In this document: one piece after another, positions 48,253 through 57,122 of the stretch
Numbering within the stretch: position 1 is the first letter of the stretch
Layout of the letters: the number at the start of each line of letters is the position of its first letter
Source: Roseovarius sp. EL26
GTDB taxonomy: Bacteria > Pseudomonadota > Alphaproteobacteria > Rhodobacterales > Rhodobacteraceae
Reading direction: 5' to 3'
DNA: 64,000 nucleotides
Assembly: GCF_900327775.1 (NCBI RefSeq)
Contig: NZ_OUMZ01000007.1
Coordinates: forward strand, 607,606 to 671,605
Program-made: the position numbers and the translations under genes
The notes under the pieces: generated by a model
What the model saw: only the letters and a program-made list of their open reading frames with translations
Told to the model about the DNA's origin: nothing
Database searches by the model: none

Positions 48253-48980
48253 AACTTGCGAGCTTCTGTTACGATCTTGTACCCACCGCCCCATACGGTC
48301 TGGATAATCGGATCCGCATCAGGTCCAAGATCCATTTTCTTACGCAAACGGCTTATGTGGTTATCAATGGCGCGGTCAAACGGGTTTGGATCGCGTCCTT
48401 GGGTCAGGTCCAACAATTGCGCGCGCGATAGAACGCGGCCCGCACGTGAAACCATCGCCTCCAACAGTGCCGCCTCGCCAGTACTTAGAGGAATGTCAGC
48501 TGCTTCAGCGAGGCGTAGGCATGGAACGGAGATATCAAATTGCCACGGCCCAACCTGCCAGATATTGCCGTTGCCCTTGATCTCTGGTGGGCTAGATTGG
48601 CTGCGGCGCAACACGGCACGGATCCGGGCCAGCAATTCCCGTGGGTTAAACGGCTTTGTCAGATAGTCGTCTGCTCCCAATTCAAGCCCAACAATACGGT
48701 CAGTTTCATCTGAAAGCGCGGTCAAAAGGATGATTGGAATCTCCGACTTTGAGCGAATATCGCGGCACAGGGACAACCCGTCTTCGCCGGGCATCATGAT
48801 GTCGAGGACAATAAGATCGACCGCAGCGTCGGGTAGCATTTTGCGCGCCTCTGCCGCGCTGGCTGCAACGCTCACTCGTAAGCCTTGTTTAATAAGGTAT
48901 TTGCGCAAAGGGTCGCGAATATCTCGTCGATCATCAACCACAAGGATATGCGGATCAGTAGCGTTTGTGTCTTGGGGCAT
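48249..48980 (-). CDS. OmpR-family response regulator
   Basis: A 243-residue regulator. The receiver domain starts ILVVDDRRDIRDPLRKYLIK with its phospho-acceptor Asp in LIVLDIMMPGEDGLS. The C-terminal winged helix has LLEAMVSRAGRVLSRAQLLD and AIDNHISRLRKKMDLG. OmpR-type proteins bind tandem half-sites about 10-11 bp apart, which is exactly what lies upstream. The start at 48980 gives the natural MPQDTNATDPHILVV; an ATG at 48998 is also in frame. Confidence 0.93.
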   Translation of the reverse strand: MPQDTNATDPHILVVDDRRDIRDPLRKYLIKQGLRVSVAASAAEARKMLPDAAVDLIVLDIMMPGEDGLSLCRDIRSKSEIPIILLTALSDETDRIVGLELGADDYLTKPFNPRELLARIRAVLRRSQSSPPEIKGNGNIWQVGPWQFDISVPCLRLAEAADIPLSTGEAALLEAMVSRAGRVLSRAQLLDLTQGRDPNPFDRAIDNHISRLRKKMDLGPDADPIIQTVWGGGYKIVTEARKL

Positions 48981-49053
48981 CGGTAGTCTCGATTGCAAGT
49001 TTCAACATACATAACCGGAAAACGCGGCGGGGTCTTCCAAATGTCTTAAAGAG

Positions 49054-49136
49054 TTTGTCGCAATCTGTCGCAGGTCTTTGATGTTGCGACAGATTGCGAC
49101 AAATCAGGGTCATCTTGGGGATAGTTTTGCGACAAA
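49054..49136. promoter_or_regulatory. Cluster of TGTCGCA half-sites between response regulator and agmatine deiminase
   Basis: A perfect 19-bp inverted repeat: arm 49054-49072 reads TTTGTCGCAATCTGTCGCA and is mirrored at 49085-49103 across a 12-base loop. Each arm holds two TGTCGCA copies with 10-bp spacing. A fifth copy (TGCGACA) lies at 49128-49134. This fits OmpR-type tandem binding and probably controls both divergent transcripts. Confidence 0.75.
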
Positions 49137-49186
49137 CAATTGGCATGTCGACGTCAACAGAACATGAAAATGCGTGGAGACGTAAG

Positions 49187-50353
49187 ATGATGATCAATCG
49201 TAGAGCCTTGCTTGGAAATACGGCAGTGGCGCTTGGCATGGCTGGGCTTCCCAGCATGGGGTTCGCGAAATCCGCGATGACCTCATCCTTATTGAAGTCT
49301 ACCCCAACAGCAGACGGATTTCGGATGCCGGGTGAGTTTGAAAATCACGAGGCGATCTGGCTGGTTTGGCCGGAAGCCGAGGAATGGCGCAACGAAGGCA
49401 AGTTGGCTGAGCCGGTGATTGCTGAAATGGCAACGGCCATTTCAGATGACATTAAAGTGCGCCTTGTGGTCTCGCGACGAGAAGCTGCACGGGTACGTAA
49501 AATGGTGCCCGATACGGTTGATCTCGTGGAAATGCACGGCGGAACCAATTGGGTCCGAGACGATGGAGCAACCTTCTTGCTTAACGATGCGGGAGAGCGT
49601 CGAGGGGTTGATTGGAAGTTTAATAGTTGGGGATACCCTGACGATTACTGGGACACCAGCAAGATGGCCCGCCGCATGCTGAAACATGAAGGGGCAGATC
49701 GGTATCGTGCTCCTCTTGTTATAGAAGGTGGATCCATCCACTCAGACGGACGTGGCACCATTTTGACCACTGAGGAATGCTTGTTGAACCCCAACCGCAA
49801 TCCGGACCTGAGCAAGGCAGAGATCGAAAACCATCTCAAGGCCTACCTTGGGGCCCAGAAAGTTGTCTGGCTGCCGCGCGGTGTGTTTGAAGACAGCACC
49901 AGCGGTCACGTTGACAATATGGCGTGCTTTGCCGGACCCTCTGAGGTCATCCTGACCTGGACCGACGATCAAAACGATCCGCAATATGAGCGCTCAGCCG
50001 AAGCGTTGCAGGTGCTGCAATCCAGCACCGATGCACAGGGCAACAAGTTCAAAGTGCACAAGCTGCATCAGCCAGGGCCACTCTATGTAACGGACGAAGA
50101 GCTCAATTCGATGCCCTATGCCCGCATAGGGGAAATCGAAGACCGCATGCCCGCCTCTTATGTGAACTACATCCTCACGAACAATCGTGTGGTGTATCCA
50201 AAGCTTGACCCGGACATGGATCAAGAGGCCGAACGGACCTTCGTGCGTGCCTTCCCGAACCGCGAAATCATCGGTGTGCCCGGACGAGAGATTCTGCTGC
50301 ATGGTGGAAACTTCCACTGCATCAGTCAAAATTTGCCAGCAATCGCGGGTTAA
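49187..50353 (+). CDS. aguA: Agmatine deiminase with Tat-type signal peptide
   Basis: A 388-residue member of the agmatine deiminase (porphyromonas-type PAD) family, which converts agmatine to N-carbamoylputrescine. Family blocks are GGTNWVRDDGATF, VIEGGSIHSDGRGTILTTEE with CLLNPNRNP, and the catalytic Cys in LLHGGNFHCISQNLP. The N-terminus has a twin Arg before a hydrophobic stretch (INRRALLGNTAVALGMAGLP), so Tat export to the periplasm is predicted; typical AguA is cytosolic. GGAG at 49174-49177 supports the start at 49187 or 49190. It heads a run toward the RND genes. Confidence 0.88.
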   Translation: MMINRRALLGNTAVALGMAGLPSMGFAKSAMTSSLLKSTPTADGFRMPGEFENHEAIWLVWPEAEEWRNEGKLAEPVIAEMATAISDDIKVRLVVSRREAARVRKMVPDTVDLVEMHGGTNWVRDDGATFLLNDAGERRGVDWKFNSWGYPDDYWDTSKMARRMLKHEGADRYRAPLVIEGGSIHSDGRGTILTTEECLLNPNRNPDLSKAEIENHLKAYLGAQKVVWLPRGVFEDSTSGHVDNMACFAGPSEVILTWTDDQNDPQYERSAEALQVLQSSTDAQGNKFKVHKLHQPGPLYVTDEELNSMPYARIGEIEDRMPASYVNYILTNNRVVYPKLDPDMDQEAERTFVRAFPNREIIGVPGREILLHGGNFHCISQNLPAIAG

Positions 50354-50381
50354 CCGCTGACCACTCACGGAACGCTGGCAA

Positions 50382-50410
50382 GAGAGCCCGCATAGTTATC
50401 GCGGGCTCTC
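50382..50410 (+). terminator. Hairpin between aguA and RND genes
   Basis: GAGAGCCCGC, 9-base loop, GCGGGCTCTC is a perfect 10-bp stem 28 bases after aguA. No T run follows (ACTAATAG), so it may attenuate or protect the message end instead of ending transcription fully. Confidence 0.6.
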
Positions 50411-50448
50411 ACTAATAGAACAGCAACATACTTTGGATGGGCGTCGAC

Positions 50449-51609
50449 ATGATAAATACAGAGACAAACGAGACTGCAACCGTATCTAAGGCGCCGCGAA
50501 GATGGGTTTGGATCTTGATTTCTCTACTTGTGTTGGGGGCGGTCTTCTTGTTTTTGCAATCCGCTGAAAATACTGTTGATGTTGAGCAAAATGAAGACTT
50601 TGGGGCCGCGCCAGTTGTTACGGTTGAGCCGGTTTCAGTTCAAACACAAAGTGCCCGCGTTGAGGTTTATGGAGAGATCACACCACGCTGGTCTGCAGAG
50701 ATCCGTGCAGAGGTTTCGGGCCGGATCACTCAGGTTGAAGGAGCCGGCCTTGCCGGTGCCCGGGTCGAAGCTGGTCAACCTCTATTCGCAATTGATAAAA
50801 CACAATACCAAGCAGACGTTGCCAACACCAAGCTGATGCTGGCACAGGCGCATCTGGCGTTGCTAGAGGCGCAGAATAAAACCGAAGTCGCCCGCCGCCA
50901 GTTCACCCGCGATGGGACCCAGCCGCCAAATGATCTGGCACTTCGCTTGCCGCAATTGCAGATCGCGACGTTGTCTGTTGCGACAACAGAGCGTCAACTC
51001 ATCGCCGCTGAGGCGAAACTATCCAAGACATCCGTTGATGCACCGTTTTCGGGAATTGTTACTGAACGTTTTGTCAGCCTTGGGCAATCTGTTACCGAAG
51101 GTGACCGTCTGGCGAAGCTGGTCGATCGCGAGAATTTCGAGTTGACGATTGAACTTGATCACGATGAATGGGCTTTGTTGAAACATCCTTTGGCAGGGCA
51201 ATCCGCCGATGTGCTTGATCGCAATGGCAACCCTTTTGCAACTGCAGTGGTGCGGCAAGGGGGTGGTTTTCTTGATCAGAAAACGCGGCAATTCAGGGTG
51301 TTCTTGGATCTTAGTGCCACAGACAATGAAGTAATTTTACCCGGTGACTTCGTGCGGGTGATTTTGCAAGGCCGCTCGTTGGACGCAACCCTCAACGTTC
51401 CAGCAACGGCCCTGACACGCGAGGGCTATGTCTGGCACGTGGATAACAATGAACAGTTGCAGCGCTTCAAGCCAAGCATCCTGTTTCGTGCGAACAATCG
51501 TGTCGTTATCGCCGCCCCTGAGGGCGAGACGTTCTTACAAGTCGCAGTCACCCCACTGGCAATATTCTTGCCCAATCAATGGGTGCAACCCATGAACGCA
51601 GGAAAATAA
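50449..51609 (+). CDS. RND efflux periplasmic adaptor (MFP)
   Basis: A 386-residue HlyD/AcrA-type adaptor. A single N-terminal helix (WVWILISLLVLGAVFLFL) anchors it. The barrel-sandwich half-motif VSGRITQVEGAGLAGARVEA is followed by a helical hairpin (NTKLMLAQAHLALLEAQNKT) and the second lipoyl half (VDAPFSGIVTERFVSLGQSV). It links the RND pump to an outer-membrane channel, which is not in this window. The permease starts three bases after its stop. The start at 50449 is a choice between two close ATGs. Confidence 0.93.
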   Translation: MINTETNETATVSKAPRRWVWILISLLVLGAVFLFLQSAENTVDVEQNEDFGAAPVVTVEPVSVQTQSARVEVYGEITPRWSAEIRAEVSGRITQVEGAGLAGARVEAGQPLFAIDKTQYQADVANTKLMLAQAHLALLEAQNKTEVARRQFTRDGTQPPNDLALRLPQLQIATLSVATTERQLIAAEAKLSKTSVDAPFSGIVTERFVSLGQSVTEGDRLAKLVDRENFELTIELDHDEWALLKHPLAGQSADVLDRNGNPFATAVVRQGGGFLDQKTRQFRVFLDLSATDNEVILPGDFVRVILQGRSLDATLNVPATALTREGYVWHVDNNEQLQRFKPSILFRANNRVVIAAPEGETFLQVAVTPLAIFLPNQWVQPMNAGK

Positions 51610-51611
51610 TC

Positions 51612-54600
51612 ATGCATGCCTTGACCGCCTGGTTCATCCGCAACCCCGTCGCTGCCAATCTGATGATGGGCTTTATCCTGTTTCTCGGTGTCATGACGCT
51701 TTTGTCAATTCGGATCGAGGGGTTCCCTCGTGTTCCACCTGAAAATGTCGTTATCTCCACGGTTTACGAAGGTGCAACAGCGCAACAAGTAGACGAGTTG
51801 GTCTCCCGAAAAATCGAGCAGGCGCTGGAAGGATTGCCAGGTGTGCGCAGCATCACCTCAGAATCCTCAAATGAACTTTCAAATATCTCAGTACGACGTG
51901 CCGGCGGGCAAGACTTGCAAAAGTTGCTCGATAAGGTGCGATTAAAAATCGATGGCATCACTGATCTTCCCGAAGCGGCAAAACGCCCGGTGATCGAAAC
52001 CGACGGGTATGACCTCCCGGCGTTATACGTCAACATCTCAGGCGATGCAGATCCAGCCAGTCTTCAAACCCTAGCACGAGGATTGAAAGAGGATCTGCTT
52101 GCGCGATCCGAACTGTCGCGATTGAAAATTTGGGGCATTATTCCGCAGGAAATCAAGGTTGATGTTGACCCCGATCGTTTGCGCCAACTCAACCTGACGG
52201 TCGCGGACCTATCGGGTGCAATCCGCAAAAATTCTATTGATTTTCAGAGCGGAAAACTTCGCACTGAAGGTGGCACCATATCGCTACGAGCTGACAACAG
52301 GGCACGTTATGCCGGCGATTTCGCGAGCATTCCGGTGATTGAACAGCCCAACGGTTCGGTGGTGACACTGGGCGACGTGGCGACTGTGCATGATACTTTT
52401 GCAGAAGGTGACTATCTGTTTCGATTGAATGGCAAGCCAACCATCGGAATGGTGGTGCTTGTCGGGCAGAAAGAAAACCTGCTGGAAATCTCGCGCGCAG
52501 TGAACTCTGTCGTTGCTGACTATGAATATCAGCTGCCACCAGGGACATCAGTGACCGTTTGGGGCGATTCAGCTGGGTTCATCGCAGATCGGTTACAGCT
52601 TTTGAAATCCAACGGTATTCAGGGTCTGATTTTGGTAACTCTGATGCTGTCGTTGTTTTTGAATGTGCGGCTGGCGTTTTGGGTCGCGATGGGGATCCCT
52701 GTATCTGTCATGGGGGCAATCATGGTCGCAGGGTCGCGTTGGGTGGATTACTCGCTCAATGATGTGACAACTTTCGGCCTGATCATCGCGTTAGGTATCT
52801 TGGTAGATGATGCGGTGGTTGTCGGTGAAAGCGTCTTTGAGGAACGTCAGAAAACCCGTGATCCGATCCGCGGTACAGAGGCGGGTGTAAACAAGGTTGC
52901 GGTTGCTACTGTCTTTGGTGTTTTAACGACGGTTGCAGCGCTCTTGCCAATGTTCGTTTTGGACAATCCGCTAGGCAAGGTTTTGGCTGGTTTTTCCGGA
53001 ATGGTGATTTTCGCACTGCTGTTTTCGTTGTTGGAAAGTAAATTCATCCTTCCAGCGCATTTGGCTGCACTGCCAATGGATCAAACACCCAAAACCCTTT
53101 TGGCGCGTGTCTGGGCCAAAATTCAATCCGGCGCAAAAGGCGGCCTGACGTGGTTTCGTGACCGGATATACCTTCCTGCTCTTGTTCAATCGATCCGCCA
53201 CCGCTATGCCGTTTTAATATTGTTTCTGGCTGCTGGCTCTCTGGGGGTTGGCCTGATCGGGTTGGGAAAGATCAAAACGGTCTTTTTCCCTGATGTTCCG
53301 GGGCAAGTGATTACAGTCAGCCTCGAAATGGACGCCCGGGCACCGTTTCAGCTGACGAAAAAGAACATCCTCCACATTCAGAAAGTTGGTGAAGAGCTTA
53401 ACACTGAGCTGCAAGAGAAATCCGGGCTGGAAAGCCCCCCGATCCGCACTGTCTTTGTTCAAGTCGAGGGCGGTGAATCTGCGGAGCTTTATGCCGAGAT
53501 GACACCCGTCGCTGACAGGCCAGGCGTGGAAATTCTAGATGTGATCCGGGAATGGCGCGCGCGTACCGGCCCGATCGAAGGGTCCACTCAGTTGAAATTT
53601 ACCGGGTCGGAATCATTTTCTGGCGGGTTTGTCATTGAGCTCATGTCAAAAGACACGGAAACACTGGCGCAGGCCAGCAAAGAAGTTCGCGAATTTTTAA
53701 GCCAGATCAACGGTGTCAGCAATGTACAAGACGGGTTGAAAGGTGGCCAACCTGAGTTGCGCCTGCGCCTGAGGCCCGAAGCACGAAACCTCGGGTTTAC
53801 CGCAGAAAGCCTCGCCCGTCAGATTGGGTTGTCTTTTGGTGGCTCCGAAGTGCAAAAGGTTCGCCGCGGCACCAACGAGGTCAAGGTTATTGTACTCAAC
53901 AGCCGCGCAGCCCGTGATACTGTGGATGATTTGTTGCGCACACAGCTGCGCAGTGAAACTGGTGCCTGGGTGCCATTGACGACCGTCGCCGAAGTTGATG
54001 GCGGTTATGTTCCAAAAACGGTTCTACGTTTGGATGGGTTTCGGGCCAATTCCATCACGGCAAACATCGACCGATCCGTTGTGCCCCCAGAAGAAGTGGG
54101 ACAGGCCGTCCAAGAACAGCTGATGCCAAAACTGTTGGATCAATATCCGAATGTCTGGGTCGAATTGGGTGGAGAGTTGGAAGAAATTGGCCAGATCCGC
54201 GGCGGGTTACTTCAGGCGCTGATCATGGCAGTTGTTGCGATCTATGTCTTGATGGCGGTTCCGTTGAAATCCTACTGGCAGCCTTTTGTGATTTTGGCCA
54301 TTGTTCCGTTTGGCATTGTCGGCGCGGCCATCGGGCACTTGATCATGGGCGTACCGCTGTCGATCCTGTCGTTCTTTGGAATGCTGGCGCTGACGGGCGT
54401 TGTAGTGAATGATAGCTTGGTCATGATGACACGTTACAATGATGCTCGAGATGTAAACATGCCGGTGCCCAACGCCCTCAGAGATGCAGGTGTAGGTCGA
54501 TTTAGGGCAATCTTTCTGACAACGGTCACAACTGTTATTGGCTTGACCCCCTTGTTGACGGAAACTTCTGAACAGGCACAGTACCTTATCCCGGCAGCCA

Positions 54601-54734
54601 TATCCTTGGCCTACGGAGAAATCTTTGCGACATTGCTGATGCTGATCCTCGTTCCCGTCCTGATCGCCATTGTTGAAGACGTCAAATCAGGGGCTGAACG
54701 AGTGTTATTCGTACGACGGGCAGGGAACCAATAA
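51612..54734 (+). CDS. RND efflux permease
   Basis: A 1040-residue AcrB/MexB-superfamily proton-driven pump with twelve helices and two large periplasmic loops. It begins MHALTAWFIRNPVAANLMMG. The proton-relay Asp pair is in GILVDDAVVVGESVFEERQ, and the second half has FFGMLALTGVVVNDSLVMMT. Sequence shape suggests the less-studied RND group with single adaptor partners; the cargo cannot be named. AGGAAA precedes the start. It is coupled to the adaptor gene. Confidence 0.94.
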   Translation: MHALTAWFIRNPVAANLMMGFILFLGVMTLLSIRIEGFPRVPPENVVISTVYEGATAQQVDELVSRKIEQALEGLPGVRSITSESSNELSNISVRRAGGQDLQKLLDKVRLKIDGITDLPEAAKRPVIETDGYDLPALYVNISGDADPASLQTLARGLKEDLLARSELSRLKIWGIIPQEIKVDVDPDRLRQLNLTVADLSGAIRKNSIDFQSGKLRTEGGTISLRADNRARYAGDFASIPVIEQPNGSVVTLGDVATVHDTFAEGDYLFRLNGKPTIGMVVLVGQKENLLEISRAVNSVVADYEYQLPPGTSVTVWGDSAGFIADRLQLLKSNGIQGLILVTLMLSLFLNVRLAFWVAMGIPVSVMGAIMVAGSRWVDYSLNDVTTFGLIIALGILVDDAVVVGESVFEERQKTRDPIRGTEAGVNKVAVATVFGVLTTVAALLPMFVLDNPLGKVLAGFSGMVIFALLFSLLESKFILPAHLAALPMDQTPKTLLARVWAKIQSGAKGGLTWFRDRIYLPALVQSIRHRYAVLILFLAAGSLGVGLIGLGKIKTVFFPDVPGQVITVSLEMDARAPFQLTKKNILHIQKVGEELNTELQEKSGLESPPIRTVFVQVEGGESAELYAEMTPVADRPGVEILDVIREWRARTGPIEGSTQLKFTGSESFSGGFVIELMSKDTETLAQASKEVREFLSQINGVSNVQDGLKGGQPELRLRLRPEARNLGFTAESLARQIGLSFGGSEVQKVRRGTNEVKVIVLNSRAARDTVDDLLRTQLRSETGAWVPLTTVAEVDGGYVPKTVLRLDGFRANSITANIDRSVVPPEEVGQAVQEQLMPKLLDQYPNVWVELGGELEEIGQIRGGLLQALIMAVVAIYVLMAVPLKSYWQPFVILAIVPFGIVGAAIGHLIMGVPLSILSFFGMLALTGVVVNDSLVMMTRYNDARDVNMPVPNALRDAGVGRFRAIFLTTVTTVIGLTPLLTETSEQAQYLIPAAISLAYGEIFATLLMLILVPVLIAIVEDVKSGAERVLFVRRAGNQ

Positions 54735-54739
54735 AAGAC

Positions 54740-54805
54740 GACTCTTTACATATTTTTGGAAAAGCATGACGCAAAGCTGTAGCGTCATAGAAAAACTTTA
54801 GAGTC
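54740..54805 (+). terminator. Nested hairpin after the RND permease
   Basis: An outer pair GACTCT/AGAGTC encloses an inner perfect stem ATGACGC-(9)-GCGTCAT at 54766-54788, with T5 and A5 runs between. It probably ends the efflux transcript. The remaining bases to 55040 are AT-rich and show no gene. Confidence 0.65.
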
Positions 54806-55040
54806 ATCAAAATGAATAAAGTAGATAATTATTAATCAGACCTACCTTACAATTTTGATCTACTGACACAGACACAGGCACCGCTTGCGGAAATGAAAGT
54901 AAGATTGCGCGGGCAATGGCTTTGTCGTTCCTAGAAGCCATTCCTGCACAGCACAGAACGTGACCCATTGGGCCCAATGCGGTCATTTCTATATTTCTGT
55001 GTTGAATAGCTTTGAAGCTCGGCCTGGTGTTTTACGCTGG

Positions 55041-55466
55041 CTAGGTGTTTTGGTCATGCAAGGCTTGCAGGGCGGTTTCACACAGGCCAAGCTCTAACCA
55101 TTGGCAGCCTTTACAAAGTTGGGTGAGCGAACTGGGGGGGACGCGTTTGAGGATGCGACGTTGGGCTTCGCCCCAAGTCAATTTAGAGCCAACAAACAGA
55201 CCCAAAGCGCGGGCATGGCGGGCATCGAGTGTTGCGATTTTTTCTTGATTTTCGCACAGGTTTCCGCGGCGTTTGGGGCAGGGGGCGCAGATGGCATCGG
55301 TATCGCCGACAACTTCGATTTCTGTTTGGTCGCCGCCTTCAGCGCGGAGTTGCCCAACCACGATGTCGGCCATATTGGCGGTGAATCCGTCTGAATAGCC
55401 TTTGCCCTGAAAACCCAGAGAACACAGGAAATGGTGTGGGCGAAATTTAAGCGGATCGTCAGCCAT
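55041..55466 (-). CDS. DUF1284 Cys-rich protein
   Basis: A 141-residue protein of the DUF1284 family. It opens with LKFRPHHFLCSLGFQGKGYS and carries clustered Cys (AICAPCPKRRGNLC, LCKGCQWLELGLC), probably binding an Fe-S cluster. The function is unknown. It follows purF after that gene's terminator, so it is likely a separate or weakly linked unit. Confidence 0.85.
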   Translation of the reverse strand: MADDPLKFRPHHFLCSLGFQGKGYSDGFTANMADIVVGQLRAEGGDQTEIEVVGDTDAICAPCPKRRGNLCENQEKIATLDARHARALGLFVGSKLTWGEAQRRILKRVPPSSLTQLCKGCQWLELGLCETALQALHDQNT

Positions 55467-55498
55467 AACACCACCCTGCAGGTGGCTTGCCTGAAAAT

Positions 55499-55533
55499 AC
55501 GTCCCGGATCACGCGAGTGCGGACCCGGGACGT
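55499..55533 (-). terminator. purF terminator
   Basis: A perfect 9-bp stem (ACGTCCCGG ... CCGGGACGT) with a 17-base loop, followed on the minus strand by TATTTTC. It lies four bases after the purF stop. Confidence 0.85.
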
Positions 55534-55537
55534 GGTA

Positions 55538-56995
55538 TTATTCTGCGGCTTTAAGCTCAAAACCTTTGTTGATCATGTCGGTCGGAGCGACAGGATACTC
55601 TCCTGAGAAGCAGGCGTCACAGTATTGCGGGCATGATGGGCTGCGGCCCTGTGCCTCGCCGACGGCACGGTAGAGACCATCCAGTGAGATAAACTTGAGG
55701 CTGTCCACGTTGAGGTGCTCACGCATCTCTTCTTCGGACATGGTCGCGGCCAGCAGTTTTTCGCGATTGGGCGTGTCGACACCGTAGAAGCAGGGCCAGG
55801 CCGTTGGGGGGCTGGCTATCCGGAAGTGGACCTCTTTGGCGCCGGCATCAAGGATCATATCTTTGATTTTGCGGCTGGTTGTTCCGCGCACAACGCTGTC
55901 ATCGACCAGAATGACCCGTTTGCCTTCGATAAGCGCACGGTTCACGTTCAGTTTTAGGCGTACACCCATGTTGCGGATTTGCTCGGTTGGCTCGATGAAG
56001 GTTCGGCCCATGTACTGGTTTCGGATGATGCCCATCGCATAGGGAATACCGGATTCGTGGCTAAAGCCGATCGCCGCCGGCGTGCCGCTGTCGGGGACTG
56101 GGCAGACGAGGTCAGCTTCAACAGGGGCTTCGCGTGCCAGTTCCACGCCAATCTGGTGGCGGGTTTCATAAACGCTGCGCCCGCCAATCAGGCTGTCGGG
56201 ACGAGAGAAATAGACGTGTTCAAAGATGCAGAACCGTGATTTCGCTGGGCGGAAAGGATAATGGCTTTCGACGCCTTTCTTCTCAGAGATCACAACCATC
56301 TCGCCGGGCTCGACCTCGCGTACAAACTGCGCGCCGATGATGTCGAGGGCGCAGGTTTCTGAACTGAGCACGAAGCCGCCGTCAGCGAGTTGACCAAGCA
56401 CCAGTGGGCGCACACCCAGCGGATCGCGCACACCGATCAGTTTGGTGCGGGTCATGGCCACGACGGAAAACGCGCCTTCGACACGGCGCAGTGCGTCTTC
56501 CATGCGTTCGGGAATTGTACGTTGCAAGGACCGCGCCATCAGGTGAATGATGCATTCACTGTCCGAGCTGGATTGGAAGATTGAGCCGCGTTCAATCAGT
56601 TCACGGCGCAGGGCATCAGCATTGGTGATGTTGCCATTGTGGGCGATGGCGGCACCGCCCATTGCGAACTCACCAAAGAAGGGTTGAACATCGCGGATCA
56701 CTGCACCTTTGGATCCGGCGGTGGAATAACGCACGTGCCCGATGGCCAGAGGGCCAGGCAGGGTTTCCATCAGGGATTGTTTGGTGAAGTTGTCGCGGAC
56801 ATAGCCAAACCGGCGGGCCGAGTTGAAGCCATGTTCGGGGTGATGGCAGACGATACCGCCGGCTTCTTGTCCACGGTGTTGTAGGGCATGCAGACCAAGG
56901 GCGACAAAGTTAGCGGCATCTGTGACGCCGATAACGCCGAAAACGCCACATTCCTCCCGCAGTTTATCATCGTCAAAGGGATGGGCGGGGGGCAT
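55538..56995 (-). CDS. purF: Amidophosphoribosyltransferase
   Basis: The first committed enzyme of purine synthesis: glutamine plus PRPP to phosphoribosylamine. The N-terminal glutaminase nucleophile is the Cys in REECGVFGVIGVTDAANF (residue 16 here, exposed after propeptide removal). The PRPP loop is VILVDDSVVRGTTSRKIKDM. 485 residues is usual. The start is uncertain: ATG at 56995 matches relatives, while GTG at 57007 has GGAG nine bases upstream. The usual partner cvpA is found 1.4 kb upstream, separated by a Hint-domain gene. Confidence 0.95.
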   Translation of the reverse strand: MPPAHPFDDDKLREECGVFGVIGVTDAANFVALGLHALQHRGQEAGGIVCHHPEHGFNSARRFGYVRDNFTKQSLMETLPGPLAIGHVRYSTAGSKGAVIRDVQPFFGEFAMGGAAIAHNGNITNADALRRELIERGSIFQSSSDSECIIHLMARSLQRTIPERMEDALRRVEGAFSVVAMTRTKLIGVRDPLGVRPLVLGQLADGGFVLSSETCALDIIGAQFVREVEPGEMVVISEKKGVESHYPFRPAKSRFCIFEHVYFSRPDSLIGGRSVYETRHQIGVELAREAPVEADLVCPVPDSGTPAAIGFSHESGIPYAMGIIRNQYMGRTFIEPTEQIRNMGVRLKLNVNRALIEGKRVILVDDSVVRGTTSRKIKDMILDAGAKEVHFRIASPPTAWPCFYGVDTPNREKLLAATMSEEEMREHLNVDSLKFISLDGLYRAVGEAQGRSPSCPQYCDACFSGEYPVAPTDMINKGFELKAAE

Positions 56996-57122
56996 TTCTA
57001 AGGACACGGGGAGCAGCTCCGATTCCGATTGCGTATGTGCGCCTCTCATAAGGGGTAATATAACATATGTCACGCAGGGATCAGCGATTCATCTGCGGAA
57101 TGTAACATTCTAATGAATGGGG

